DNA of 64,000 nt, taken from the NCBI GenBank assembly GCA_015501585.1, contig JADNRY010000298.1, positions 1 to 64,000 on the forward strand, in the 5' to 3' direction. The notes beneath the pieces were generated by a model, which worked only from the letters and a program-made list of their open reading frames with translations, was not told the DNA's origin and did no database searches. Below are positions 11,130 to 22,212 of this stretch, in pieces. The stretch's first letter is position 1, and every line of letters starts with the position of its first letter. This stretch comes from Rhodocollybia butyracea (Eukaryota; Basidiomycota; Agaricomycetes; Agaricales; Omphalotaceae). A program made the position numbers and the translations under genes.

Positions 11130-11450
11130 TTCTCCATAAGTGTCTCCTTAAACAATCTGTTCAGAATTTGGCTGTGGCCACTTGTTAATGAGGTTTTTTC
11201 TGTGAGGACAATCTCTTAATGAATGTGTTCTTAAAGACCCTTAAGAACGGAGTCGTTGTTAAGGGACCGTTAAGAACCTCGCTCTTAAGAAACCATTGAG
11301 AATGTAGAACCATTAAGAACATTGATTCTTAAGAATTTGGTAGGTATGCAACTAAGCACTTGTTAAGAAGTTCTTAAGGAATTTAATGCAAGGGCGATAA
11401 AAATGTAGGTATCAAACAATAGGAAAAATTATTTCTTAAAGAGATCTTAA
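11130..11450. repeat. Cluster of TTAAGAAC / GTTCTTAA motifs
   Basis: At least ten copies of TTAAGAAC, CTTAAGAA or their complements occur in about 300 bases, in both orientations. Such clusters are typical of subterminal transposase-binding repeats of CACTA-like elements. The cluster lies about 0.8 kb left of the DUF6698-like gene, so it could be the left subterminal region of that element. No matching cluster was found on the right. Confidence 0.5.
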
Positions 11451-12240
11451 AAACAATACATAAGTACTAGTCTTTATTCTTTAAGAACAATGGAATCACA
11501 CTGTACCTCGAAAATATCTGCACGTCCTTGCAATCGGTGGTTGAAGAGCACCAACTACGTGCCCAAGAAGTGAGTGGTATGTATTCTCTCCGAAATGAAG
11601 TTACATAAGAGTATACCCATGAAACACCATGCACTACAGGTAATCTCCGGAATCAGAGACGAAATACCGGCGATGAGCTCAACATCACTAAATCTAGGGA
11701 GTTATCATAGTTGATTATCATGTGGAGTAGTGACTGGCGGTCAGCCGTAACTGGTATAATCTTCCGATAATACCTCTAAGTGTTTGGAAATCCATTATAA
11801 TGCATTAAACGCTTAGCCCAAATTAGCAAATGATTATCACTACATCATGGCGCACCTTAACCATGCGTGATACCTACAATGCCCAACAACGATTACTTGC
11901 CTATTCGCAATACCGCGTATCCGTTACTTCCATCAAGTAATTTCACACAATAAATCTGTTCTGCCTACAGTCCCTTGTGATATTTTGTGAACCTTTATGT
12001 GCTTATTTTTGGGCCCTGTCACGAAGGTCTGTGAATGAGCACTTTGCGCAAGCATTACCTATCTTCTGTAAGGCATTACAATACTTCGCAAATCTATGTA
12101 TGTTATGGCCAGCAGCCTTATTGAAGACGTTGTAGTATAGTATAATCAAATGCAATTTTTACTTGGGATGGTCACATAAAATGGATATTTTTATTACGAA
12201 CGGTAAATAATAACAGTCGAGAAATATAAGAGTACGTGAA

Positions 12241-13963
12241 TTAGCTAGCGGCGGTTGGCGTTGGTTGAATGGCACTACGACCAGTTGCAGCAGCGGCTGT
12301 ACTAGCTTGCTTCGCAGCACGCTGTGCATTAATCGTGTTCTCAAAGTTAAATATTGGCTTCAAGTTTCGAGACTTGTCTTCTGTGTTGAATACTTGGCTA
12401 GAGAAACAGTGAGTGAAAGGCGAAGAGAAAGACATAGGAAACATACACATTCCACCATTTTAAAAGATCATTTGCATGGTCGGCGCCCACTGATCCCGGT
12501 TCTGGGCACTCAAAATAATCTAAGATAGTGTTGTACAGGCCTTCGTAGTTGAAAGATTCATCTTTTCCCCAGATCTCAACTGGAGACAGTGCAAAACGGA
12601 GCTTCAAAAAAGAACATGAATCAACTATAATCGAAAAGATATACAAGCTTACCATGACTGCACAGTAGGCGATTGACCGCGCGGTCACCTGAGTCATGTT
12701 AAGGATGTCCGCGATACATTTTCTTGTTGAACGCTTCGCTTTCTTGCGTTGAGGGGCAGGGACTGAGGCGTTGCCATCTTTGTCACTAGCAAAATCTCCA
12801 GTATCGTCGATAGCACCATTGTGCATGAATATCTCCCGCCATGTCTACAAAGTAAATTTTAAATGTATGTACGAGCGAAAATAGATAGTGACTCACCTGG
12901 ACAAGTAACACCCCTTTGAGAAAGCCACGTTCGACATCTCTGATATCGCCCTCTTCATTCCAGTAGAAGGCTCGTATGAAGAAAGAGTCGTTAGTTCGGA
13001 TTGACTTGTTCCGGATAGATTCACGAGTGCTGCCAACAAAATCATTGAGTGGTGATCGAGGATTGAAGACAACAGGAAAACATACAAGGGATCGGACCAA
13101 TCCAAGTGAATTGGGCAAATGAGCTTTCCGGTCAAGTCGTGGTTGAATCCTCGGTGAATACGAGTCTCAGGATTAAGCAGAGGGTCCGCTTTTTGCCCCA
13201 GAGGTCTGAAGTTGAGGAACGCTGCGACTTGTCTCTTCATCCTGCTTATATCATCGCCTCGTGCATTCTTGGCGCCCGCCCAAAGCTATCAAACAATTAG
13301 TAACATACATCGACCTTATAAGTTAAACACATACCTGTTTACTCATTGTCATAAGTGTATCTGGGTCTTTGTTCTCATCGGTAACCATCCGACCAAAACC
13401 CGGAACAAGGTTAGCAACAAGCTGAAATCCCTGCAGGTTCCGATTACGGCTGGACATATGTTAGAATTTCTCAGCAGAAAGCTTGGAAGTTGCAACTCAC
13501 GCTCTTTTCTCAAGCTGCTTGACCTGACGCTCACTCTTCTCCTTGTCACTGAGAAGTTCTCCACCTTCGTTCTCATCAGAGGATTCCTCTTGGTCAGGGT
13601 CCCAAAGATAATAAGCTTGCACAAGAATGGACACTTTAACAAACAGCGAAGCCACTTTCCCAATTCCGCGGCCAATACTCAAGAAGCTAAAATTCAATGC
13701 AAAAGTAAATAAATATCAAAGTAGGTAAAAGAAAATTATGCTTACGCTTCTCCCTTTTTTTTCTTCATATTTTTTTCCGCAACAATGAGTTCTAATGCAT
13801 CGATTTTTCGTTTAAGCTGTTGGTTCTCAATGTCCTCCCTACGTTCTGAGTCATTGCTGTGTGAAGGACCTTGGCGACGGGAATTACGATGAGAATCCCG
13901 GCCTCTTGAGCGAGAACGGTGATGTCCAGTGCCATCAGAAGAAGGTCGCTGAGGTGAGGCCAT
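12241..13963 (-). CDS. DUF6698-like protein, partner gene of Plavaka transposon
   Basis: This is a multi-exon minus gene. The proposed start at 13963 (MASPQRPSSDGTGHHRSRSR) leads into an RS/His-rich basic head and a short coiled coil (NQQLKRKIDALELIVAEKN). The core shows a LVPGFGR motif after an intron, then AKNARGDDISRMKRQVAAFL, NPETRIHRGFNHDLTGKLIC and RGFLKGVLLV, with a later helix around DILNMTQVTARSIAYCAVM. This order (LVPGFG, ARGDD, RGF.ND.TG+LLCP, GLFKG.LLV) is what I know from the DUF6698 family, of unknown function and often found beside KDZ/Plavaka transposases. It is transcribed divergently from the transposase, about 420 bases away. The start is inferred, since an upstream in-frame segment (LPTKLRYYKYGGIG) lacks an ATG. 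Confidence 0.65.
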
Positions 13964-14383
13964 AAAGCGAGCCAACAACAACCCGATACCGCCATACTTA
14001 TAGTAGCGCAGCTTTGTCGGTAAAGTCTCATAAACTTTTCGATCTGTCAATGAACAACACGGTAAAATTATTTTATATGGCAGGACTAATTTAGACTATT
14101 TTCTGCTCTTGTTAACAGTGCCCGGGCCTCTATGACCCTACAAAGATATGGATTTTATTCGGATCCAAGAGATGCGATGTCCGGGCGCCATTACAGGCCT
14201 GAAACACAACCGCTTATTGGGTGCCGGCTCCTTGCTTCACTGTAAATCTGCTGATATCCATACTCCAGTTAGTCGAAACTTTGCTGTATTCACATACACC
14301 TTTGTTCTGTGCAGACCATGCACCTTAGCCAAAGGATCTTGGTCCTGTCAATAATAGCTTTACTCCTTTCCATTGCAGTGTGT

Positions 14384-17300
14384 ATGCCTCCAGGTTCACA
14401 ATATCCCTGTGTTTCAGGATGTGATGCCTCCTACACAACAGACAGAGCATTGCAGCGACATCAAGATTCTTGTGCCCTTTTTGTAGCAAATTTTCGGGCT
14501 GCTGCTTCGCGAAGGTCCTTGAAGCGACCGTTGACAAATTTATCATCTAACCGTTCAACCAAAATCCCCAAGTCTGGGCCTTCATTGAACCTGCCCGCCT
14601 CTGCAACTGTAAGTTCCTGTGTTAATCTGTTTCTGTCTATGAAATCTTACAAAAACAATCTTGATACAGACAGTTTCTGAGCCATATGGAGCTGTAGATC
14701 AACGCTTGCCCAATGCTGAGGAGATGCCACCAATGCTGCCAATGGAAGTTGATCATCCTCTTGCATTGCCAACTCTCCCCCCACCTCCACCAGTCCCTCT
14801 CAACCAAGCTAGCAGATCTACACAGGCAACTGCATCACCAACTCCCCCCCCACCTCGACCAGTCCCTCTCAACCGAGCTGGCAGACCAACACGCGCAGCT
14901 GCAATGCCTGCCCCACTTCGATCTGTTCTCCCCGAAGCGCTGCCTGCTGTGGTGAACCCTGACCAGGCCCCAATTGCAGAGAACAATATGCCACGTTTAT
15001 GGCGGGTTATTCTCATTGTGCGGGATACTCTCAAAACTCATATGAATCCCTTTCGTCTCTTTCGTCTCTTTCCTTATCGACCCTCGTACGATCCGGATAT
15101 GTACATCTCCTTAGATGAACTTGCAGCCAAACCTACACTGCCTACTCCCGAGACTTCTCCTTCCCAAAATGCTGTGCCGCCTTGGCCCTTTGCAAACATG
15201 ACAATCTATCGTGTCATGCAGTGGCTCAATACAGGTAGTCGGGTAAAGTCGGAGGGGGAAGCAACACGATTAGTGGAGGAGGTGATAATGGCAGATGATT
15301 TTGACCGTGATGATCTCAAAGGGTTCAGTGCACATCGAGAAAACAAAAAAGCTGATGCAGCTCCAGCTCCAACATCCACCTCAAATTATCTCGCTGGTTT
15401 CGAAACAACCAGTGTAGATATCAAGGTTCCGTCGGGGCAGAAAGATGTACCACCCGCCATATTTTCTGTCCCAGGACTCCACTACAGACCACTTCTCTCT
15501 GTCATTCAGGAGGCATTCTCGAGCCCTCTCTCCGAGAAGATACATCTCTTCCCATTCAAATTGTTTCACCAACCTCAGAATTCAAATGAAGATGAGCGTG
15601 TACATGGCGAACTTTACACATCAAACTCTTTTCTCGAAGCTCATGATCAAATACAGCGGATTCCTTTACACGCTGATGACAATGGCTGTAAACGGGAACG
15701 GGTTGTTGCGGCCATCATGCTTTGGTCAGATGCAACCCATCTTGCAAATTTTGGCACTGCGAAACTTTGGCCAATTTATCTGATGTTAGGGAATGTATCG
15801 AAGTACATCCGTGCTCTTCCAGAGTCGGGTGCATGCCATCACTTGGCCTATATCCCCTCAGTATGTTTTTGCATTCTGTTCACTATCCGAGTCGGTCTAA
15901 CTTGTGCCCATAGCTACCCGACTCATTTCAAGACTTTGCCAAGAACTTTCACGCAAAATGGAAAACTCAAAAAAGTGATATCCTTACTCACTGTCGACGG
16001 GAGCTTATGCATGCTGTTTGGAAATTTCTTCTTACCGATGAGTTTATTCATGCATACAAGTACGGTATCATTATCAAGTGTTCGGACGGGATCGAACGAC
16101 GTGTTTATCCACGTTTCTTTACCTATTCTGCCGACTACCCAGAGAAGTATGTATCATTCTCATTAAACTATGATGCTTCTGACTGTTTTGTACAGGGTTC
16201 TTCTGGCGACCATACGAGATAAAGGTCTTTGCCCTTGTCCCCGATGCTTAGTATCTAAGGATGCTTTGGACCGTATGGGTCAGGTCCGGGATATGGAAAC
16301 TCGTACCCACAAATGGCGCACTTACATGGTGCACAAAGTTAATCAAGCTCGTCGATTTATCTATAACCTTGGATTCCCGATTAAAAGCAAACACGTTGAC
16401 AACTTGCTGAAGGAAACATCATCTGTCCCAACAGAAGTAAGTGACAGTTAATGTTGATGCTTTTTGATCACTTACAGTAATTCAGAATGCTTTCGTTGAG
16501 CGACTTGGTGTAGACTTTGATGTATCCGAGCTACTTGTTGTGGACTTCCTTCATGAGTTTGAACTGGGTGTTTGGAAGGCAATATTCACACACCTCATTC
16601 GAATCCTTTATGCCTCGGCAGATGGTAAAGACAAGGTAGCGGAGCTTGATGCCAGGTAAAAATCTCTACAAGGGCTTCCAAATCCATGTCCAATTATACT
16701 GACAGCTCCGGTACCAGGTTTCGACAGATACCCACATTTGGTAACTCGACAATACGAAATTTTGCAAATAATGCATCCGAAATGAAGAAGTTGGCTGCTC
16801 GGGACTTCGAGGACTTGTTACAGGTCAGTGACATTCAGGTTTAATGTGTATACTTTTCCTGATCTTTTGCAGTGCGCTATTCCTGCGTTTGAAGGTCTGC
16901 TCGAAGCCGAACATGATGGACGCCTCATGAAACTACTTTACCGACTTGGCGAATGGCATGCGTTAGCAAAGTTGCGCATGCATACCGAAAACACACTGCG
17001 AGATCTTACTTCGAAAACAACTGAGGTTGGAATTCTATTACGGGAGTTTAGAGACAAAACTTGCTCTCAGTTTGTGACTGTGGAACTCCCACGGGAACAG
17101 GAGGCCCGTGCTCGACGTCAAGCACAAGCTGATGCGCAACGTCCAGCTGGAAGTGCCCCACGTCCTGCTTCATCTAGTAAAGCCAGAACGATGAACTTAT
17201 TCACCTACAAGTTCCATGCCATGGGTGATTATGTAGCGGCGATTCGTCGATTTGGAACCATTGACTCATACTCAACTCAGCTGGTAAGTGTTTCGTGATA

Positions 17301-18741
17301 TTGGATGTATACTGATCGACGATTTGGACTGTAGGGCGAGCTGGCTCATCGTCTGGTCAAGCAATTGTATGGTCTTACAAACAAGAGAGGCCACGAAAAT
17401 CAAATCGGTCGACACTATCGACGGAGACGACTTTTTGCTGCTAAGGATGCAAAGAAGAAAGCCGAGCGGACAGAAAAAGCAAAGACGGCAGAAAACCCTC
17501 CTACCAGTCGTGCGACCACTACAACACATTCTCACCATGTTGGATTTGGCTCGCGAGAGATTCCAGAAGAGGCTCATGTTTCTTGGGAAGCGCATCATTT
17601 TATGTCTAATCGAAAAGACCATCCCATCCATCTTACTCCATTTCTTCAAGATAACTTGTCGGATCCTGCCAAAAAGGTATTTGGCTTTTGTAATTGGATT
17701 TCCATTCTGCGCCGACACTGACGCTGCCACCAGAACTTCTTACCCAAACTCCAAGATCATCTACTCGGCCGTCTGCGCAAGGATCCTTACGATGGGGACT
17801 ATGAGTTTTCAGATGAGGAGCGACGTGACATCATCCTTGCAAACGAGAAGATTTATGCAGTCAAAACCCTCCGTATCAACTACACAACATACGACATTCG
17901 TCGAGATCAAGATGTTGTGAATCCCCGTACCGAACACAGCGCGGTCATGGTGCTATCACCGGAAACCCATGAAAACGCCCATCCGTATTGGTACGCTCAA
18001 GTTATAGGTTTATTTCACGCCGATGTTGTTCACTATGATGCCAAGACGGGGTGTATACGGTCCAGAAAGCAAATGGAGTTTCTCTGGGTGCGCTGGTTAG
18101 GAACTGAGCCAGGTTATTGTGATGGGTCGAAGACTGCCAAGCTCCCAAAAGTCGGATTTGTTCCCGAAGATGATGATTTTGCTTTTGGGTTCCTTGACCC
18201 GACCCAGGTTATCCGAGGCTGTCACCTTATCCCCGACTTTTGTGGTGGAAAAACTAACACCCTTCTTCAGACGCCTGGTCCAACTGCAGCACGCAAACCA
18301 GGACAGGATTCAGACTGGCTAAACTTCTATGTTATGATGTCAGTTCGTTGCAATAATCACTCCATATCCGTACTCACCTTACTTGTTAGTTTCGTCGATC
18401 GTGATATGTTCATGCGCTACCGTGGCGGAGGCATCGGACATGTTGATATAGCCCCGGAAAACCAGCCACAAACACTAGAAACAGAAGTGGGACCACCAGA
18501 GAATGACGAGGGCTGGGAGAAGGAACGTCACAGAGACACCAGTACAGCAATGGATGACGACTCAGATAGGGCAAGCAGCGAGGAGGATGATTTTCGAAGT
18601 GAGGCTGGGGACACAAACTCAGAGTCTGGAGACCGCACTTGGCTGCTCAACTACCTGACAGACAATCTTGATTATCAGTCAGAAGACTCCGAAGATGGGT
18701 CGGGCTTCGAAGATAATGACGATGGCTTTGATTCACAATAA
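14384..18741 (+). CDS. Plavaka-type transposase
   Basis: Predicted DDE-type (RNase H fold) transposase of the Plavaka branch of CACTA elements. The chosen start gives MPPGSQYPCVSGCDASYTT, a C2HC/C2H2-like finger (C-x4-C-x12-H-x4-C). A Pro-rich linker follows, then WPFANMTIYRVMQWLNTGS and the core: VVAAIMLWSDATHLANFGTA, FFTYSADYPEKV joined across an intron to LLATIRDKGLCPCPRCL, LVVDFLHEFELGVWKAIFTH, and RFGTIDSYSTQ joined to GELAHRLVKQLYGLT. The C-terminal part has FLWVRWLGTEP and an acidic tail. About eight short GT-AG introns connect in phase, and no internal stop was found on this reading, so it could be functional. If it is active, it would act in the nucleus on element ends. DUF6698-like and coiled-coil genes flank it. 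Confidence 0.82.
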
Positions 18742-18794
18742 AATAGTTATGGATTATTGTGTTACTGTAGTTCATATATGTATTGCTGAGTCCT

Positions 18795-19548
18795 CTAATC
18801 TGCATCACTGTCTACAGGAGAGTACGCAAATCTAGGCGGAGGAGGAGGGATAACAACATCGGTGATACCATACATGGCGGCTTCATTCAAGGTCGTTCCA
18901 ATATCATCCGCTTGTTCAGCCATACTGATAGCAAGTTTCCGCCACCGACCCACGTTGGATTGATAAGAAGCGATTTCAGCTTCGAGGGTTGCAACACGCT
19001 GCTGGTACCACGAAAGCATGATATCTTTCAGTTCTGGTAAACCGAAAGTCAGGCATTTCAGGCAGTGCCTATGACAGTGATACAGATGCATACGCACGTT
19101 GTTCGCTGGCACCAGTAGGCCGCGTTGCTACCGATTTGAACAAGACGGAAGGTAATGCCTCCCTCTCAGCCTGTGAATCGGCAAGTGGATCCCAGTCCAA
19201 GAGCGACTCTTGAGTTCGAGTCAGAGGAGAGAGCTGGCTGGTTGTAGGAATCATGTCCGAGTCACTGCCATACCAAGGAAATTCAGATACCAATTGACAT
19301 ATAAGGTACGACATAACTCACAAAGACTGTGGACAGCTATCATTGGCCTGGGATACGTCGCCTGCATATCCATCCATAATCAAACCTGGTGAATCATTCG
19401 GCCAGCTTGAAGCTCCAGGTTGAGTCTCGGGGTCGAGCTGAGATTCGGTTACAGGCGTTGAAACAGAGCCTGAGTGTGGCTGCGTCAATCGTTGATGTTT
19501 GGCCCGGGAGTATACAGCTGAGTCGCCAACGTACGACCTTTTAGACAT
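18795..19548 (-). CDS. Small coiled-coil accessory protein of the Plavaka element
   Basis: Three exons join in phase. Exon 1 from 19548 (MSKRSYVGDSAVYSRAKHQR) ends at PQS, the middle exon holds SQLSPLTRTQESLLDWDPL, and the last encodes LKDIMLSWYQQRVATLEAEI followed by a helical segment, the proline run IPPPPPR and the tail SPVDSDAD. The second half is a short coiled coil, and the first half is Ser/Pro/Asp-rich and probably disordered. It is convergent with the transposase, with only about 50 bases between stops. I do not know a family. Its position inside the element suggests a helper role, possibly target or complex binding, which is inference only. Confidence 0.6.
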
Positions 19549-20202
19549 GATGTGACAAACGAATAATGGGTCACCTGCAGAAAAGCACGTAGTCGTTACA
19601 ACTTACTTGGCTGTAGAAGTATCGTGACTCGGTGTAGGGATCCTAGAAGTTGCCTAGAAGTCTTCTTGAGGCTCGGAAACTTTCAAAAAATCCAATGAAA
19701 AAGATACATACAGTTACCTTTTAGCCCTAAGAATTCTCTCAAGATGGCATCCCGTTACTAGAAGGTGGAAACGTGGACGAAAGTCTTGTATCGCAAGATG
19801 ATAGTGGAGAAAAAATTATCGCTGTCGGCCATCAGTTTACATCCGCTCTCAGGATCACACCACTTGGTGATATAGTATAATTATTACGGTCCGCTCATAA
19901 CCGTTGATAATGTAGAAAAATCACTTTATTTGGCTTATAATCCACTGTGCCCTTGTAAAATCTTTCCTGTACCTGGTAAGAGGTGCAATGCCTTGCAATC
20001 TCTCCCCGGATTTAGTGATGAAGTCATTTGCTGGTGGCTTGGTACGAAGGGCTTTATAATTTTCTGACTAATACTAGCACTTACCTCAGGATTTTGATTC
20101 TTGAAGTACCGGCATGCACTACAAGAGTCTGATGTGTTCACTCCTCAAAAGTTGAAAGAGCTCGATAACAGCTCTTCAATCGAGACCCTCAATGTTCCTG
20201 AC
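19549..20202. other. Gap between Plavaka core and ZZ gene
   Basis: There is no gene apart from a possible upstream exon of the ZZ gene (about 20104-20202, open frame in phase with the proposed start). No terminal inverted repeat of the neighbouring element was recognised. Confidence 0.4.
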
Positions 20203-22004
20203 ATGCGTATCATATCACTGGAATGGTCTCCAAGGTCCAAAGAGCCCGAAGAGGTAGTAAACTTGTGAGCAAAAATGAGGCTTAAGTTGTTGGTACTTCA
20301 GCCTCACATCACACTGAGTAGGCCTTCGGATGATGACTGCGATGTCGGGAGTTCCGACCCGACAGTCACATTCCTCGACGCGTCCGACTGGCTGGAGCGT
20401 CTACAAACATGTACACCAAGTGATGACCCGACACCCTTGATGTGAGTTTGCCTAAAGCCCTTGTAATCTACATGATAGGCTATAACATTTTAGACTGGGA
20501 GAATGGTCGGGCTATACCACGGCGCCGGGCTACAATGAAATGCAACACTACGTCTTCAAACCGTCTCCGTCAGGATTTCAAGGTCTTGGCCAATACTACA
20601 GAGGGGAGAACTTTAGTCTTTCTGGTAACTGTATCTTCGATCCCAGCGGTAAAATCAATATCACTTTCAACAAAACATACACTGATGAATCCTACTATTC
20701 TTTTCGATACACTGGCGTTTTGGATAGAGACTCTGGGGTCTTTTCCGGAACATTCAAAGCAGTCATGGAACCTGAGGAAGAGGAGGGTGAAGGTTACGAA
20801 TTTACGTTCCGACGTGTTAGTCCCGAGATTCTGTCCCGCCGTCCGCCGCTACTCGATTTCAATGCAAACAGGCCCCAAGCACTATGGCACTTTGCTACTT
20901 CAGTTACACTTGACCACCTTAAACGGACATCATGGTCAACCGCATACTTCGCAAACCGGTTCACCACTCGGAAGCGTTGCATGGATTTGTTTCTCATGCG
21001 TGAAATACATGGCTCGGACACCACAGCAGGTGTCGAACTCTTTCGAACAATCGTGCCACGAGAGTTTCAATATTACTGGAGGCTATTTCAGAAGCGCCGA
21101 GAACAGATGTTGGGCCAATGTCCGCACCACGAGTATGGGGATGAGTGTAATCTTTTGATACGCTTAGCTGACCTAAACGTTTTAGAGTTCTCTGCGATGT
21201 CTGTGGATTTTCCATCATTGGGCCACGAATCACTTGTCTGGAGTGTCCGCGAGCCGACATCGGGCGAGTAGACCTCTGCCCTACTCTCAACTGCATTAGT
21301 ACCGACGTCACTTGGAGCAGGTTGAGACAGCAACAAAGGAGCCATTCTGCATGCCATGCACTACTTCGTTTGACATCTGTTCTGCACAAGGGTGTCGAAG
21401 CTCTCACTTTGGATAATGCGAAACATGCTGTTGAACGTGCAAAGCAGCTCGTCGTGGATGAGGATGAAGCTAAAGAAGAAAAAGACCCTCAGGCTGTTCT
21501 TCAACGAACTGCTCCCACGGCGAAGGCTTCTCGGCCAGAGCTACGCTGCGCTGTATGTCACAACACGCTAGGATCTTCATTTTGGTATTGTGCTGATTGC
21601 GAAGGTAAAAAATCTTTGTGTAATTCTGACTCCAAGTACCAGCATGGCGTTGACAACTTTCTACAGAAACTGTAGTCTTGTGCGAGAAGTGCGGTGTTGA
21701 AGAAATCCATCACGACACGCACCTGCTTGTCCGCTATTCGAAAGTTAAAGAGGCCAGTCGTGACATAGCTAGCAGTTTTGATCAGCAGTTTTCGGCATTT
21801 CAGCGGAAGATGGAATCTAGTTTTGATCAGCAGTCGTTAGCATTTCAGCGGAAGACGGAATCTGCACTCTCCAATATGAGGAAGGAGATAACTGAAGAAC
21901 TTCAATCAGTGCAGAACGAGGTTCAGTATAAATTGGACAGGATCGAGCGCTTGCTTTTGAAGATTGCTGGGGAAAGAGAAGAGGGAATTTCAGACCCGGT
22001 TTAA
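20203..22004 (+). CDS. ZZ-type zinc finger protein with N-terminal beta-rich domain and coiled coil
   Basis: Exons join in phase through short introns. The N-terminal part contains FLDASDWLERLQTC, then a beta-rich domain starting LGEWSGYTTAPGY with alternating Gly/aromatic strands (ENFSLSGNCIFDPSGKINI, GVLDRDSGVFSGTFKAV). A first Cys-rich ZZ-like finger follows after a 41-base intron (VLCDVCGFSIIGPRITCLEC), then a second (LRCAVCHNTLGSSFWYCADC spliced to EETVVLCEKCGV and HHDTH). The C-terminus is a coiled coil with a duplicated segment (SSFDQQFSAFQRKMES and SSFDQQSLAFQRKTES) and ends EGISDPV. ZZ fingers bind two zinc ions and mediate protein contacts. The start at MRIISLEW is only the first in-frame ATG, and an open frame continues upstream, so the 5' end is uncertain. 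Confidence 0.65.
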
Positions 22005-22212
22005 TCATGGTCGTTTTCACTAGTATTTGGCAAAGCGCTAGTATTGAGCAGGTATAGAGATTTCAGAACATACTTACACCCGGATAAAAGAGCTGGAGGC
22101 TGTGATTTACGGTGTTAGGGAGATAAAGAGCGCTTTCGATTAAGTTATTGATAAGATATCATTATTAAGCGCTCACCCATCCAAACATCGTTGCCAAAAT
22201 TCAGATGTCAAA

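Larger units (their letters stand above)
12241..19548. mobile_element. Plavaka-type (CACTA superfamily) element core; ends not found
   Basis: Three genes lie together: a minus DUF6698-like gene, a plus transposase and a minus coiled-coil gene. A DUF6698-like gene beside a Plavaka transposase is a pairing I recall from basidiomycete transposons. The coordinates cover only the coding core. I searched 10.8-12.2 kb and 19.5-20.2 kb by eye for terminal inverted repeats starting CACT(A/G) and found none that match, so the true borders are unknown. Confidence 0.65.

Noticed and set aside
11624..20122. 10-base direct repeat ATGCACTACA near 11.62 kb and 20.11 kb, possible border of the Plavaka element
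   Set aside because: It is a direct, not inverted, repeat, 10-base repeats are expected by chance in 64 kb, and no adjoining inverted ends were found.
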